Shown: positions 1 through 12,081 of the stretch, one piece after another
Layout: each line of letters begins with the position of its first letter
Numbering within the stretch: the stretch's first letter is position 1
Assembly (NCBI RefSeq): GCF_009905375.1
Contig: NC_133657.1
Location: 60,557,227-60,621,226 of the forward strand
Length of the DNA: 64,000 nucleotides
Source of the DNA: Apium graveolens
Taxonomy: Eukaryota; Streptophyta; Magnoliopsida; Apiales; Apiaceae
Reading direction: 5' to 3'
Translations under genes and position numbers: made by a program
Notes under the pieces: generated by a model
The model's input: the letters and a program-made list of their open reading frames with translations, nothing else
The model's database searches: none
What the model was told of the DNA's origin: nothing

Positions 1-606
1 GAACTATCTCTGAACAACTCCTGACATCAGAGATATTAGAAGATGAAGCCAAGTTAAGATCTACAACTGCTTAAATTCTGATATGAATACAGACTGAAGT
101 TGTTATCAGAAGTTAAAGATTGGTAAAGCTTTAAGGACTGTAAGTTGTAGTTATCTAGTCAAATTCTCATGCATTTGTACTTAATGTTTTTGACAGAATC
201 AAATATTTGTTAAACTTGTATATTATGCTAATTTACAAGTTGGGGGAGATTGTTAGATATATTTGATAATGTCATGGCTAATGTGATTTATGTTTAGTTT
301 TCAGATCTTACTTAAACAGGATAAATCAGTACTTACTGGAAGTCAGGACTTAAGGATATCAGTACTTAAATTATCAGGAGATAATCATCAGAAGATGGAT
401 ATCAGAACTTAAGTACTGAAGGACGTTCAGATAAGGAAGACAGCTGGTTAAAGGAAAGAAGATCGAGACAAACATAAGAAGAGATATGCATGAAGAAGGA
501 ATTCTATGAAGAATAGAATACTTGGAAGAAAAGATATCTGATTGATATATTTTAGGAAGCAGAATTATATTCCATATCAATTAGCGATTATCTTGTAACT
601 GTATAG

Positions 607-614
607 TATATAAA
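607..614 (+). promoter_or_regulatory. LTR TATA box
   Basis: TATATAAA lies about 140 bases upstream of an AATAAA signal within the LTR, the spacing expected for the U3/R region of a copia LTR. This is inferred from position and sequence only. Confidence 0.5.
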
Positions 615-747
615 CACAGACATAGGGTTTACACTATAAGTGTTATCACAATTGAGAAGATTATTTATTGTAAACCTAGCAGCTCTCGTGATATTTGTTC
701 ATCACTGAGAGAGAATAGTTCCATACTGTAACAGAGTTTATTGTTTC

Positions 748-753
748 AATAAA
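748..753 (+). terminator. LTR polyadenylation signal
   Basis: AATAAA lies downstream of the TATA box and upstream of U5, where LTR retrotransposons place their poly(A) signal. Confidence 0.45.
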
Positions 754-845
754 GTTTATTTTCTGTTACTTGAGCTATTAAAGTTCGATTTGATTGTACT
801 ATACACTGTATTCACCCCCCTCTACAGTGTGTGTGTGACCTAACA

Positions 846-3800
846 AATTATTTTTTGGATTTTATAAAATTTAGAAATCAATATTTCATCAATTATTTAA
901 CCCTGTATGATTTTCAGATTACATTTATTTGTAAAATCTGTATTTAATTCCAGAATTCTTCAAAAATTATGAAACTCATATTTATTTAAGTTTGGAATAT
1001 TTCGAGAATTTTAAAATTATTTTGGAAATTTTTGGGATTTATTTTACCCGCATGTTGATTCGTTAATTGTTAAAAACGGGTATAAATTGTATTTCAAAAC
1101 TTATTTTAAAATTTCAGAATCTATGTTTTTATAAACTTCGGGATATGTGTAACATTTTAAGACTATTATCGTGATTTTCTGAAATTGTTTTAAGCGCAGC
1201 TCGGTTCGTTAATTGTGAATTGTGGGTACGAGTTGCGTTTCAAAAATGCTATAAAACTGAAAATTTTATTTTATTAGTTTCGGGATTTTTAGAAAATTTT
1301 AAGACTATTTTGATAATTTTCGGAATTTATTTTAGGTGCAACTTGAGTTCGTTAAATTCCAAAAATCGGGATAAAATGAGACTATCAGAATAAGAGAAAG
1401 GGCACGTGGCAAGACTTTGGCCATTCTCAGATACGTGGCAGCAGTATATTTGTTATCATGTTGTTGCTGTTTAAACCGAAAAAGAAACAAAGGGGATATA
1501 ACCCTCCCTGCTCTGTTCTTCCTCTTCTTTAATTCATTCTCCTCCTATATTTTTCTTCCCTCTGCCGCCACATACTTTCCGGCCGCCGTAGCTTCCCTTC
1601 TTTCAAGCATCTAGTCGTCGTTCTCTATATTTCCCGACGACCTGTCTGTTCCGGCCTTATGGCCTCGGTTCAGTCGGGGTTGTAGGTGAAGGTATATACA
1701 CACATGTGTGTGTGTTTCTCGATGGAGGTACTGTGGTTGTGCGGTCTTTTGTTTGCGTTTGTGTTATTGTTGTAACGATTACTGCTGTTCTGTGCTTTTA
1801 GCTTTTCCGATTGCCACCGGGTTATTTTCCGACAGGGTGATCGGCGTGTGTCCCTTTGCGTGGTTCTTGTTCCTTTACGATGCTGTTTGTTTCGGGGTTA
1901 TCCGATTTTGGATATGTTCGATTGGGTTTTGATTGGATTATCTGAATATTTTCTGAAATTTTCGAATGAACATTTATTGTATTTGTTCGAGTTATTTTAG
2001 TAAAAATTCAGGTGAATCCCTGAAATTATTGGAATTAATTGTTTACAAGGATATTTTAATCGGTAGAATTTAGCGTTGGAAACCCGAATTAATCGTGTAC
2101 CCGCGGATTTTACCGCCGTCCGCGATGAATTTCGACAAGCGGACGGTGGACGGTGATGAGCTAATTCTGAGTCCTAATATGAATAATTATATAAAATATG
2201 AATAATAGTAATAATTGAATAATACTGGTGATTGGGAATTTGTGATTATTGGATTAATTGTTGGATTGTGTTGTTGATTTGACGTCGAGTTGTTCGACGG
2301 GTTAGTCCGATAAATAAAGGAAGTGCTGCCCGATTTCCGAGAAATCAAATTTCGGAAATATGGGAGTGTATCCAATAATTATCAGGACATCGAGCGAATA
2401 TATATAAATATATGAGCATATGTTTTATACGAAACCTGATTGTGTGTTGTGGTGAAATGTTTTGCCAAAACCAATAACCCTAACTTTGTACAATGAGGAA
2501 TATACGTATTTTCTGGAAACCGATTTTCGAGAATGTGAACCCTAAGTGATACGTGTATTATTATATGAAGTATGTTACGAGTTGGGTTTTGTTAATGTTC
2601 GGGTAGATTGTTAGCGAGGATATGTCAAGCATAATCAAAAGTCTAAATTAGGGTATTTCAACTCTATAGGTTCTAGTCGGAAGGCCCGAGAATTGGCATT
2701 GGACAAAAGATAGTTTGGTGGTCAGTCGAAAGCTCAATAAGGTTCCAATCAAAGGACTTAAGTGTTGAGGTCGAATCCAGGCTGATCTACTGGATAGATA
2801 ATAAAGCCTGAGCGACAGAATCGACTCAGAGTTGATCAGTAATAGTTGTAAAGCCCTGTAAGGCAAGTACTTCTAAACCTTTTTCAAAATATAATGCAAA
2901 TGTTTCTAAATTCTCTCGTGGCATATTATTAAGTATTCAAAATAGATTTGTTTTATATTGTAAGTACCTTGAATCCTTCAGCCTTGGACTTGAGCCACAT
3001 CATTTGATTCTTGGAGCCGTAAGCCTTATTCTTCGTGAACCATTTCTTGCTGATTTCCAGATACTAAACCACACAAATATGACATCACTCTCCAAATATA
3101 TAACCACCAAACACCAAACACTAGAACAGAATTGTTTAAACATCCAGAAACTTTTATACTCAACCATACCTTGTGATATCAAAGAACTAAACCTTGTAAA
3201 ATCATTGTTCATCTAATACCCGATTCTCCTACAGGCTGAAGGCCATTTCTTATACATACTTCGATACCCCCTTGTGATACTCATGAAGTGCATCATGCCT
3301 TTATACAAATGTTTCATCACTGTTGATTATGATCTTGTTTTATTAAATTATATTGTTTATCAAATGGAATTGCTTTAGAATTGGATAATTTTCTTTATGT
3401 GGACCAGATTCGTGGTCAGACCAGATTCATGGTCGAATTAGGCCAATGTGTGCCTTGGATCCAGTTCGTAGAGCAGAGCTGTGTGCCTTGATCGGGGTTA
3501 GTGTGTGACTGATCAGCAGCCTAACCTTGGTTTTAAAATTTAAAATAAATATCCAACTCTAATGATGAGTTAATAAGAAACTTGATTCCTCTGAATCATC
3601 TCGTTTGATCATTGTTTAACCTCAGTTATTGATATTGTGACTTGCTGAGCTAGTTAGCTCCCTCTTGCGAATCTTTTTATATATTTTACAGTTAAAAAGG
3701 ATATGGATGATAGTGAAGTTCCTCAGTCCAAAGTGCGATCTAGGATTCCAGTTTGAGTTGGATCGAGCTAGCAGGAGCTTACTACAGTAGTGAGATAGTA

Positions 3801-4022
3801 AGATTGTAAGAATAATTTCATTATCAGTGGTAAGTTAAATTAGTTAGGATTTGGTATGTTGTAATAAAAATTAAGGTTGTGGCTTGTTTTCATACTTTAA
3901 CCTGTTGCGATCCGTGGTTATGTAAAGCAGGGTCATTGCAAATAATATTGCATGTACAGTTTTATATATTGTGTATGTGTTATGGACCCCAAACTTCTGA
4001 CCCGGCTTTGGAGGGCGCCACA
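846..4022 (+). repeat. Ty3/gypsy LTR (Tekay-like), 5' end cut off by the copia insertion
   Basis: The first 2 kb align along their length with the complete solo LTR at 24545-27997 and with the reverse-strand LTR at 56262-59544. Shared landmarks include the ATCAATATTTCATCAATTAT block near 870, the repeated 'exponent-like' blocks of GGGTATAAA, the CCGCCGTC block near 2112 and the GACGTC block near 2280. The last kilobase differs and ends GGCGCCACA, so this is a related subfamily. It has no open frame above noise; small ORFs at 1417-1614, 1708-1932 and 3004-3216 have no recognisable product. A TATATATAAATATAT stretch near 2398 is a possible promoter. It is inserted into the integrase region of the copia remnant that starts at 4023. 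Confidence 0.75.
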
Positions 4023-5783
4023 CGAACTTTGTCTCATTGGAAAAATAACTAAAATTTCTTTTACCTGATTAGGTGAAAGGGCCACCAAATGATTAGGACT
4101 TATACGTAATGATGTATGTGGTCGAATGCGTGTGATGGCAAGGGGTGGCTTATACTACTTCATAATATTTACTGATGATTTCAGTGGATATGGATATGTG
4201 GTTCTTATGAAGAACAAATCTGATTCTTTTGAAATGTTCAAAGAATATAAGGCTGAAGTAGGAAAGCAAACATAGGAAATTATAAAAGTTCTACGATCAT
4301 ATCATGGAGGAGAATACTTAAGCCTCAATTTTAAAAGTTTCTTGAAGGAGTGTGATACTATATCATAACCTACTCCTTCTAGAACACCTAAATGGAATAT
4401 AGATTCTGAGAGGAGAAATCGTACCTTGTAGGACATAGTGTGATCGATGATGAGTCAAACGGATCTTCCATTCCGTTTCTAGGGTTAAGCTCTGGAAACA
4501 GCTGCATATACACTTAACTAAGTTCCGACTAAAGTGGTTCAAAATACTCCGTATTAGATATAGAGTGATAAATGTTATAGCATGTCATTTATGAAAATTT
4601 GGGGACGTGAAGCATTTGTAAAACGTTTAGCCTCTGACAAGCTTAGACCAAACTTAGATAGATGCTATTTTGTGGGATACCCAAGTGAGAGTAGGGTATA
4701 GTTTTTTATAATCCTTCTGAGAACAAAGTGTTTGTTGCTCGGGCCGCTATATTTCTTGAGGGAGAACTACTTTATAAGAAAATCAGTGGGAGTATAATAT
4801 ATCTCGATGAAGATCGAAAACCACATGATAACCTTGAACCAGAATTGGAATAAGATCAGGATGTACATCAAAATGTTGAAAGTAATCATGTCCAAGAAAC
4901 AAAGGTTATTCGTAGATATAGTAGGATTCACCATGAGCCCTGGAGAAATTATGAATATTTTTTGACTCAAGATGGTGATGTGATGCTTACGGATAATGAT
5001 AAGCCTCTCACCTACCAAGATGCTATGAATAGTTCAGACTTCGAGAGATGGCTAGATGCCATGAAATATGAGATGGAATCCATGTATCAAAATAAAGTAT
5101 TGACTTCAGTTGATCTACTCGAAGGGGTAAAATCTATAGGGTGCATGTGGGTTTTCAAGAAGAAAACTGACATGGATGGTAAAGTACAGACCTATAAGAC
5201 GCGACTAGTGGCAAAAAGTTTCAAACAAATTCATGGTATAGACTATGATGAGACTTTTTCACCAGTTATTATGGTCAAGTCTATCAGGATTTTGTTAGCA
5301 ATAGTTGTTTACTTTAACTATGAGATTTGGCAAATGGATGTCAAAACTGCTTTCTTATAGGAGCCTTGAAGAGGATGTATATATGATACAACCTGAGGGT
5401 TTTGTCGATACAAAGTTTGCTATGATAGTTTGTAAGTTGCTTTTATCTATTTATAGATTGAAGCAAGCCTCAAGGAGAATGAATATTCATTTTGATAAAA
5501 TGGTCAAAGAGTTTGGCTTTATTCAAAACGAAGATGAACCATCTGTTTGCAAGAAGGTTAGTGGGAGCAATGTGACATTTCTAGTATTATATGTAGATGA
5601 CATATAACAGATATGGAATGATATACCTTCTCTACAGGCTATTAGGACTTGCTTGAGAAATAATTTCTCGATGAAAGACTTAGGCGGTGCTACCTATATA
5701 TTAGGGATCAAGATCTATAAAGATAGATTGAAGAGATTAATCGACCTAGTCGGAGTACATACATCGATAAAGTATTACATCAT
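4023..5783 (+). pseudogene. copia pol fragment: integrase and reverse transcriptase (Angela-like)
   Basis: This encoded the integrase that inserts cDNA and the reverse transcriptase that makes it. After a short GKITK stretch at the end of the GAG-pre-integrase domain, the integrase core is readable from about 4130 (ARGGLYYF, then FTDDFSGYGYV) to 4700. About ten stop codons interrupt it. The RT reads from 4962 with WVFKKKTDMDGKVQTYKTR and QMDVKTAFL (first catalytic Asp). A stop and frame change follow at 5358-5365, then the YVDDI motif at 5590-5604. RT thumb sequence (MKDLGGATYILGIKI) runs up to the gypsy insertion at 5784. It is dead: multiple nonsense codons and at least two frameshifts. Confidence 0.85.
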
Positions 5784-8700
5784 TGTAATATCCCATATTT
5801 TAAAATATTATTATTATAATTTTTTGGAATTCTTTATGTGATTTTATGTGAATCTTAGTGAATTATATGATAATTGGAATTGATGTTGGGATGTTTATAT
5901 GTGATATTATTTGAGTATTTTGATTTTTATATGTTCAGAATAAAATATAGATAATTATGGTATTTTCTGGTAATTTTTGGATTGCTATATGATTTTGTAA
6001 TGATTTATTGATTTATTAATTATTTTCTGTATAATTATAAAACTATTTTTATAAAGCCGGGAATCGTCCAACTTCAACTATTTTTACGTTTTTACAACCC
6101 GAAACTCTTCCGAAAACTCCTTCCTAACCCAATCTGGTAATTCTGGACATTTTTCGTGTTTTAACTTTTTCAATCCGGATTACGGTTTGACCCGTACGCG
6201 TCCCGACATACAATTTTCGATACGACTATTGTTTTGATAAATCAACAAAACCCGTATTCTCAAGAGACGGGATATTTTACGTTATTTTCTTCTAAGGTGC
6301 TTTATAAGAAGCCCGGTCTTGATAATTATCCAAATCTAATATTTAATTGTATCGTTTTATAGTTACTTAGCGGCTAAGTAATCTATTATATATTCCGATA
6401 TGATCCACTGGGATACTGGTTATGTGTTTCAAATGAATCGATCCGTTATTTAGGCGTGTATTTATTTGCGTTATTCGTTTTATCTCGTTTTATGTGTGTT
6501 AAATGTATTTTATACGTGTTCGGGTTTTTCGGTTAATTTAAGTATCGTTTTTGTTTTTCGAAAATAAACGGACCGGGACCCCACCGGGACATCAAACCCC
6601 ACAAAATTTGTGTTTCTATATTTATAAAATTATATGTATTTCAAATACCCAGTATTTCTGCATTTTTGAATTATTCGTAATTTTTGGGGAATTTTGATAC
6701 GAATTTTATATTTTACTGTTTTTAAAATTATTCCCCGTAATTATAATTTTGGGGTTTAATTATTTTAATTATGGGAATAAAAACACCCTTAGATTATTTT
6801 AGAGTATTGATTTTCTGTACAAATATAAATAGCTGCCCATAATTATTTTATTCATTTTTTTAGCAAAAATTTTCAGAAAATAAGAAAGAAGATCAAGAAC
6901 AAGGTTTTGGGGGTAAAAATTCATTAGTGTTCTTCAATCAATGATTTCAGGAGATCTAGCTATCCGTTTTTGATGTTCTAGTATCCGAAATGAAGCCATG
7001 TTCATGCTCTTTCTATTGATATAAACATCATCAATAAAGGTTGATTTCTTTTAAAAATTCATTTTTTTTGTTGTTGGGTTTGAATTGTAACTGTTATTTC
7101 TGGATGGTTTTGATTGTTTTAAATGCTTGTAGTAGCTTTAACATGATCCTAGGAATCAATTGGCATAATTTTTATCGATTTTGTAGTTCAGATTTGTTCT
7201 AACCGAGTTTCCGATTTTCATCGGTTTTGTTTTGATTTTTCTGGTTAATTCATACATGGGTTGTTAATATTGATTATACGAACATGTTATAAGTAATTTA
7301 AGCTTCGTTTTGGCATTGGAAGTGTGATCTTTGGTTAAGAATTGCTTTAATTCGCTATTCGCCGGAAGTTCGAAGCTCCTCATCGGTTTTAATTGTGTAT
7401 TTGACCGACGGAGTCGATTTCAGACTTGGTCGTGGTTGCTGTTAGTGTAATGATATTGTTGGATTGTTATTAGAAGAGTTTAGATTGAAAAATAGCGAAA
7501 ATCGAACTATTTTGGCTCGCCGGAATCCGGCAAAACCCACAGGATTCTGGGTTCAACCCCAGTTTCCGGCCGGGTTCGACCCGACCCGACAGCTGTTCTT
7601 CAGGAACCGGTTTAAAACCCAGTTTTAATCCCCCTTGACCCAAGTCAATCCCCAAAATTCTGTTTTTGGGATTTTCTATTTTAAAAATAATTCAAAATTC
7701 ATTGCTGTTTTTAGAAATCATTTATTTTATTTTCAAAAATCATTTACTTATTATTTTAAATTTTGAAAATTATTTTCTTAATTATTTTAAATTTCAAAAA
7801 TTATTTTCTTTTATAATTTTAAAAAATCCGAAAATTTGTATTAAGTTAATGGTTTAATTATTTGATAATTAATCAATTTATGTAGATAATTTGTATAAAT
7901 TTTATTTTAATTCCAAAAATTATGGAAAAGTCATTTTTAATTCTGATTTTTCCTAAATAATGATTTAAAAATTATTTTGAACTTTTAAAAATATATTTAA
8001 GTTTTTAAAAATCAATTAATATCATTATTAATTGATTTATTCTTATTTAATTCGTAGAAAATAGACCGTTCTTCCGTTTAATACGAAACGAACGTGTATA
8101 GACTCAAAAAAATATTTGTTTTTCAATAAAATTACTTTTGAGACCCAAATTCTTTTGTTTCAAAAGGTCTCTTGATTTGAAAATTGATTATGAGTCGCAT
8201 ATTGATCAAAAAGTTGTATTTTTGACCCGATCTCAGTTTTAAATATACCAAGTCGAACCTTTTGACGAACCGAGGCATGTGTGATATGAATTATGTGATA
8301 TGTGAGTTATGCGTTTACATGCTATGTGAATTACGTGTGTAAGTGGGTCAATGGTCTTGTGTTTGTATGTCTTCTTTATGTGTGGGCTATCGTATGGGTA
8401 GACAATAGGGTTTTGACGCGCAGCTCGTCGAGTATTTATCATTTAGATGATTAAAGTATTATGTTTTAATTATAGATGCGGATCATTCGAGTTGATCAGG
8501 ACAAGACGTTGGATAAAGAGTGAAATAGAATGGTATTGGATATCTGGCTTCTAGCAATCGCAGGAGCGGCGTATCAGTGAATTGTTGAATTAAAAGACGG
8601 TGATGTTTTGAGACAGAATGTCAGAATAGATGCGTCTTTGCGAGTGTGACTAACTGATAAAACCCAAAGGCAAGTATCCTTATCATCACTTATTGTTCAA

Positions 8701-9680
8701 GTGATATTTATCTTAAATCTTCTTATGCAAATATTGCTTTCCCTATTCTCAGTTCGGAATAAATAAATGTTTTACATATTGCTGAATTAAATGATTCTGT
8801 TCATGCAAGTATTCTTCTGCTATTTTATGTTCAGAATAGCTAAGTGATTTTACTTATCAACTTACTGGATTTACAAGTATTTTGGATTTTGAGAAAAATG
8901 ATTTGGTTGCGAATATTCCTGCCCAAGTGAATGGGGGAATAAAATTATTTCGGGTGTCGATTATTATGACCCCTTTTTAATAAAAGGTTTTAAGATTGGA
9001 TCATAAATGCGTAAGTGACCGGGACGGACGGTCCAACGGAGGGCTATTTTTAAGTGTCATATGAAATATTATGACATAATTTTTTCCACAGGCAGGTATA
9101 TTGCCTTTTTAATTGAGTACTCATGTTTTTGGGGACATGTTTCTACGAATCATGACCCAGTGCTATCACACGGGCTGATCATCATCTGATAGTACGTCCG
9201 TCGGAGAATGATCCCAATCTAAATTATCATATCATATTTGATATTCATATAATAAATGATTTATCAACCGTTTCTGTTTTGGATTAATGATGAAATGTAG
9301 TTTTGATTCAGTTTCTGATTTATGCTGATACTTGCTTTGTTGTTAAATATCAAAGGTGGTATTAATATAGATGATTGATGTTGACTTCAGTATGGGATGT
9401 TGTGAACATTAAAGTTCGTATTGATATCTAATTTGATATGACAGTAAATTGAGTATTAATATCAAGAGTTCGGTTTTGAGTAAGGTTTATGATTCAATTC
9501 CATAATCATTGTTTCGTGTTATTGTTGTTTATGATATTTCCGTAAAAATTGGGTGTAGTTTGGGGTCACAGATGATATATTTCAGTTGCCGGCATTTATT
9601 TATTGATTAAACAGGTTAATTTGGATTGAGGTTTCATAGTGACGACCAAATCCCTTGACCCCGAATTTTGGGGCGTTACA
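5784..9680 (+). mobile_element. solo gypsy LTR, 3.9 kb, with ATCAT target duplication
   Basis: It starts TGTAATATCC and ends GGGGCGTTACA, so its ends are TGTAA/TTACA. ATCAT occurs immediately before (5779-5783) and after (9681-9685), and the copia RT reading resumes across it, so both boundaries are firm. It holds no gag-pol and no second LTR, so it is a solo LTR left by LTR-LTR recombination. A TATAAATAGC promoter element is at 6824-6833. The 3' end matches the reverse-strand solo LTR at 14511-17816, which shows it to be a related family. Small ORFs inside have no recognisable product. Confidence 0.9.
6824..6831 (+). promoter_or_regulatory. TATA box of gypsy solo LTR
   Basis: TATAAATA is followed by GC. 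The same TATAAATAGC string is present at the matching place in the related reverse-strand solo LTR (17216-17224, minus strand). Conservation between two decayed copies supports a real LTR promoter. Confidence 0.5.
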
Positions 9681-10345
9681 ATCATTTTATGATGCAAGAG
9701 ACAAAGAAATGATATGTTTCGATGTCTCATGGGATAGTGATCTCAAAAGATATTTGCCCCCTAAATCATTAGATGATAAGGGCCGTTTGAGAAAGTTCCA
9801 GATGCGTCAGTAATTGGATCTATAATGTGTACAATGATATATATTTATCCTGATGTTTCGTATGATTTGAGCATGACGATCAGATACCAGTCTAATCCAG
9901 GTGAGGGTCACTGGATAGTTTTCAAGAATATTCTTAAGTACGTAAAGAGGACTAAAGATTTATTTTTGGTGTATGGAGAAGATAGGGAATTGGTTGTAGA
10001 GGGTTACGCTGATACTAGTTTCTGATTACGAGTTTATGTCTGTTTTTTGTTTTGTCTAAATATAATTGATGTTAGCTTGAATAGTTCACAACAAGAACAT
10101 TGATGATTCTATGGAAGCCGAATATATTGATATTTGTTTTTAAAACAACCATGGAGACTGTTTAGGCATGTCCCTAGGCAATATCGCCTTATTAATCAGA
10201 TTAATGATTAAGGAGAGATAAATGTTAAAGTGCATAGTAATGATAGTGTTGCAGACCCACTGACTAAGGCTTTGTCACAGCAGAAGTACGATGGTCATAC
10301 TAGTTCCATGAGTATTAGATACATGGGTGATTGGCTCTAGTGCAA
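9681..10345 (+). pseudogene. copia pol fragment: RNase H (Angela-like)
   Basis: This is the continuation of the RT-RNase H after the gypsy insertion. The readable part at 9825-10025 contains IYPDVSYDLSMTIRYQSNP, ILKYVKRTKDLFLVYG and EGYADTSF. A STTEAEYI-like stretch follows near 10090-10130 (reading MEAEYI), and the C-terminal VADPLTKALSQQKYDGHT reaches a TAG stop near 10340. Several stops and an internal deletion between the middle and the end destroy it. RNase H would remove the RNA template strand during reverse transcription. Confidence 0.8.
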
Positions 10346-10354
10346 GTGGGAGAT

Positions 10355-11879
10355 TGTTAGTGTTTGTGCCCTAGAGACAACACTATGATGTTTTAGTTTA
10401 AGACATTAGGATTATTAATATTTATGTTCTATCGATTATTCCCTTTATAATTTATTAATTCTTAATTTACTGTGATATAAATGTTAGATTAATAAATGTC
10501 CTTGGAATATGATATGCAATTCTATATCTCTTAGTACATGACTTAGAAATGAGATTATGAGAATAATATCAATATTCCTAAAGGTCCCTTTATTAAGGGA
10601 CAATAATAATGCATTAAGACTGGTGTGTTTTTTGACTGATGATCACATCTCATTGATCATAGGTATAGTGATACTAAAGTCAAAAACACAGGCAAATGTA
10701 TATGTACATGGTGCTGGACAGACCCAATGTGAGATTCTACATGTCCGTTGTGTCATAAGTAAGTCTCACAGTGATAATGATGTAATGGTCCTTAGACCTG
10801 AAGTCATTATATTTCTATACGAGAATTAATATACATTGATTTCATTAAAAGTTATCCTTTACCTGGTAATGATAAAAGTTGACATTGGGTATATTATGAA
10901 TCGTATGAGAAATATGAATGATCTAGATGGGATTTAACCCTCCTATTTTAGGAGTGATATTATTGGCCTCTTGTGTGAGCTAGACTATGAAATGCGTAGC
11001 CACGCTCAAATGTTGATTTGATATGATAGTCTACTCATTGATCAAGAAAACCTGTATTAAACATTGATGAGGATGACACATTACATGCCTCTAGTTTAAT
11101 CTATAATATTTGGTTAAAGGGATTATATTACATTGTAAATTATTCACGAAAGGTTTAATCGATCACCGATTTAATTATTATTACTTGGGTATCAATGATG
11201 TATTACTATATGCCACTCATTGTTTATAATTTAAAAATGAGATATTTAAATTACTGCCAACGTAATGATAACATATACACAAAGATATCATGGAGGAATA
11301 TTTAATTCAAATTCGTATTTAAATTAAAAAAAGGAAATTTGAATTATTTATTATTAATTAAGTTGAACTTAATTATTGGGATAAATGAATTTCAAATTTG
11401 TATATTATTGAATCCGAAATTCAGTTGTTATTTAGTAATTGAATTAAACTTAATTATTAAATAAATAGAATTTCAGATTTTAATAAACTCTAACTTGGAT
11501 TATTGTTATGACTATTTTTGGCCTCTAAAAATTAGGGTTACGTTTTTATTAGATAAAAACATAAAAGCCTAGCAGCTAAAGGTGAGAGAGTGTGAGAGGG
11601 GAAAACAGGTCCGTTCTTGGTGCTAGTACACGCCTCCTCCGTACCAGTTTTCGTGTGGATACCTCTACGGCGTAGATCGTTAAGGCGGGATATGTGGTGT
11701 TCGGTTAAAGCTAGGATCTCCTTTTGACAACCATAATCTTAAAGCTTCTTAAGGTAAACAATCTGATCTACGAATTAAATATCTGTCTTTCGTATGAATC
11801 CTGCGGTGGGTTTCGAAAACTCTGATTTTTCATATTTTAATTTTTGTTTCCATTACATTTATGTGCTCGAATCTCAACA
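10355..11879 (+). repeat. 3' LTR of the Angela-like element, about 1.5 kb
   Basis: It follows the polypurine tract GTGGGAGAT and begins TGTTAGTGTTTGTGCCCTAG. It ends in GAATCTCAACA. The 1.5 kb length and the U5 with the CCTGCGGTGGG block near 11800 fit the Angela/BARE-1 group. The ORF at 10557-10829 is fortuitous. Flank AATTG at 11880-11884 would be the target duplication; its left copy is outside the window. Confidence 0.75.
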
Positions 11880-12021
11880 AATTGTTCATCCTTTCATGAG
11901 AGTACATATGTAATCAGTTTTAATTTGTTAATATAAAAACTGTTGATTCTGTTGAAGCTTTGTAGAATTGATTGAATAAACTATATTCATCCCCCCTCTA
12001 CAGTTGATTACGGGGCTAACA
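11880..12021 (+). repeat. end of 5' LTR, family-B element
   Basis: The last 142 bases of an LTR, ending with a CCCCCCTCTACAG block and GGGGCTAACA. It lies two bases before a primer binding site. The rest is separated from it by insertion of the Angela-like element ending at 11879. Confidence 0.75.
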
Positions 12022-12023
12022 AT

Positions 12024-12035
12024 TGGTATTAGAGC
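12024..12035 (+). other. primer binding site, initiator tRNA-Met
   Basis: TGGTATTAGAGC matches the tRNA-iMet primer site TGGTATCAGAGC with one C-to-T change. It is placed two bases after the LTR end. Confidence 0.8.
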
Positions 12036-12081
12036 TTGCTGTTAACATACAAATAATTTAAGATCTGAAAATCAATCTACA

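Larger units (their letters stand above)
1..845 (+). mobile_element. 3' end of a Ty1/copia element, cut by the window start
   Basis: Bases 1-250 are the untranslated 3' internal region. They end in a polypurine tract (TGGGGGAGA, about 241-249) directly before a complete 3' LTR (251-845). Everything upstream, including any gag-pol, lies outside the window. The LTR ends with the CCCCCCTCTACA-type U5 also seen at the end of the family-B LTR near 11990-12021, so a related copia lineage is likely. The element interrupts the gypsy LTR that resumes at 846, whose first roughly 280 bases are missing here. It is therefore younger than that LTR. The target duplication cannot be checked because its left copy is outside. 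Confidence 0.85.
251..845 (+). repeat. copia 3' LTR, 595 bp
   Basis: The LTR begins TGTTAG and ends CTAACA, a perfect 6-bp terminal inverted repeat of the kind expected for plant copia LTRs. It follows a polypurine tract. Inside are a TATA-like box at 607-614, an AATAAA signal at 748-753, and a C-rich U5 near 815-832. The U3 part is rich in variants of ATCAGTACTTAA (about 315-415), a short motif recurring in both orientations. Confidence 0.85.
4023..11879 (+). mobile_element. decayed Angela/BARE-1-like Ty1/copia element, 5' half missing
   Basis: The order is GAG-pre-integrase end, integrase, RT, RNase H, polypurine tract and 3' LTR. Gag, protease and 5' LTR would lie left of the gypsy LTR at 846-4022, outside the window. 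The integrase wording (SERRNRTL, then SMMSQTDLP) and the RNase H wording (YQSNPGEGHW, ILKYVKRTKDLFLVYG) are typical of the Angela/BARE-1 group of plant copia elements. A solo gypsy LTR at 5784-9680, flanked by ATCAT on both sides, interrupts it. The whole element sits inside the LTR of the family-B element, whose LTR end resumes at 11880. Confidence 0.8.

Noticed and set aside
1417..1932. Two plus-strand ORFs (65 and 74 codons) as possible small genes
   Set aside because: They lie in gypsy LTR sequence, have low-complexity hydrophobic products and no counterpart in the same frame of the related LTRs.
3000..3216. Overlapping 70-codon ORFs on both strands
   Set aside because: Complementary shadows of each other in gypsy LTR sequence; no support for either.
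10557..10829. ORF of 90 codons as a gene
   Set aside because: Within the Angela-like 3' LTR; no recognisable domain.
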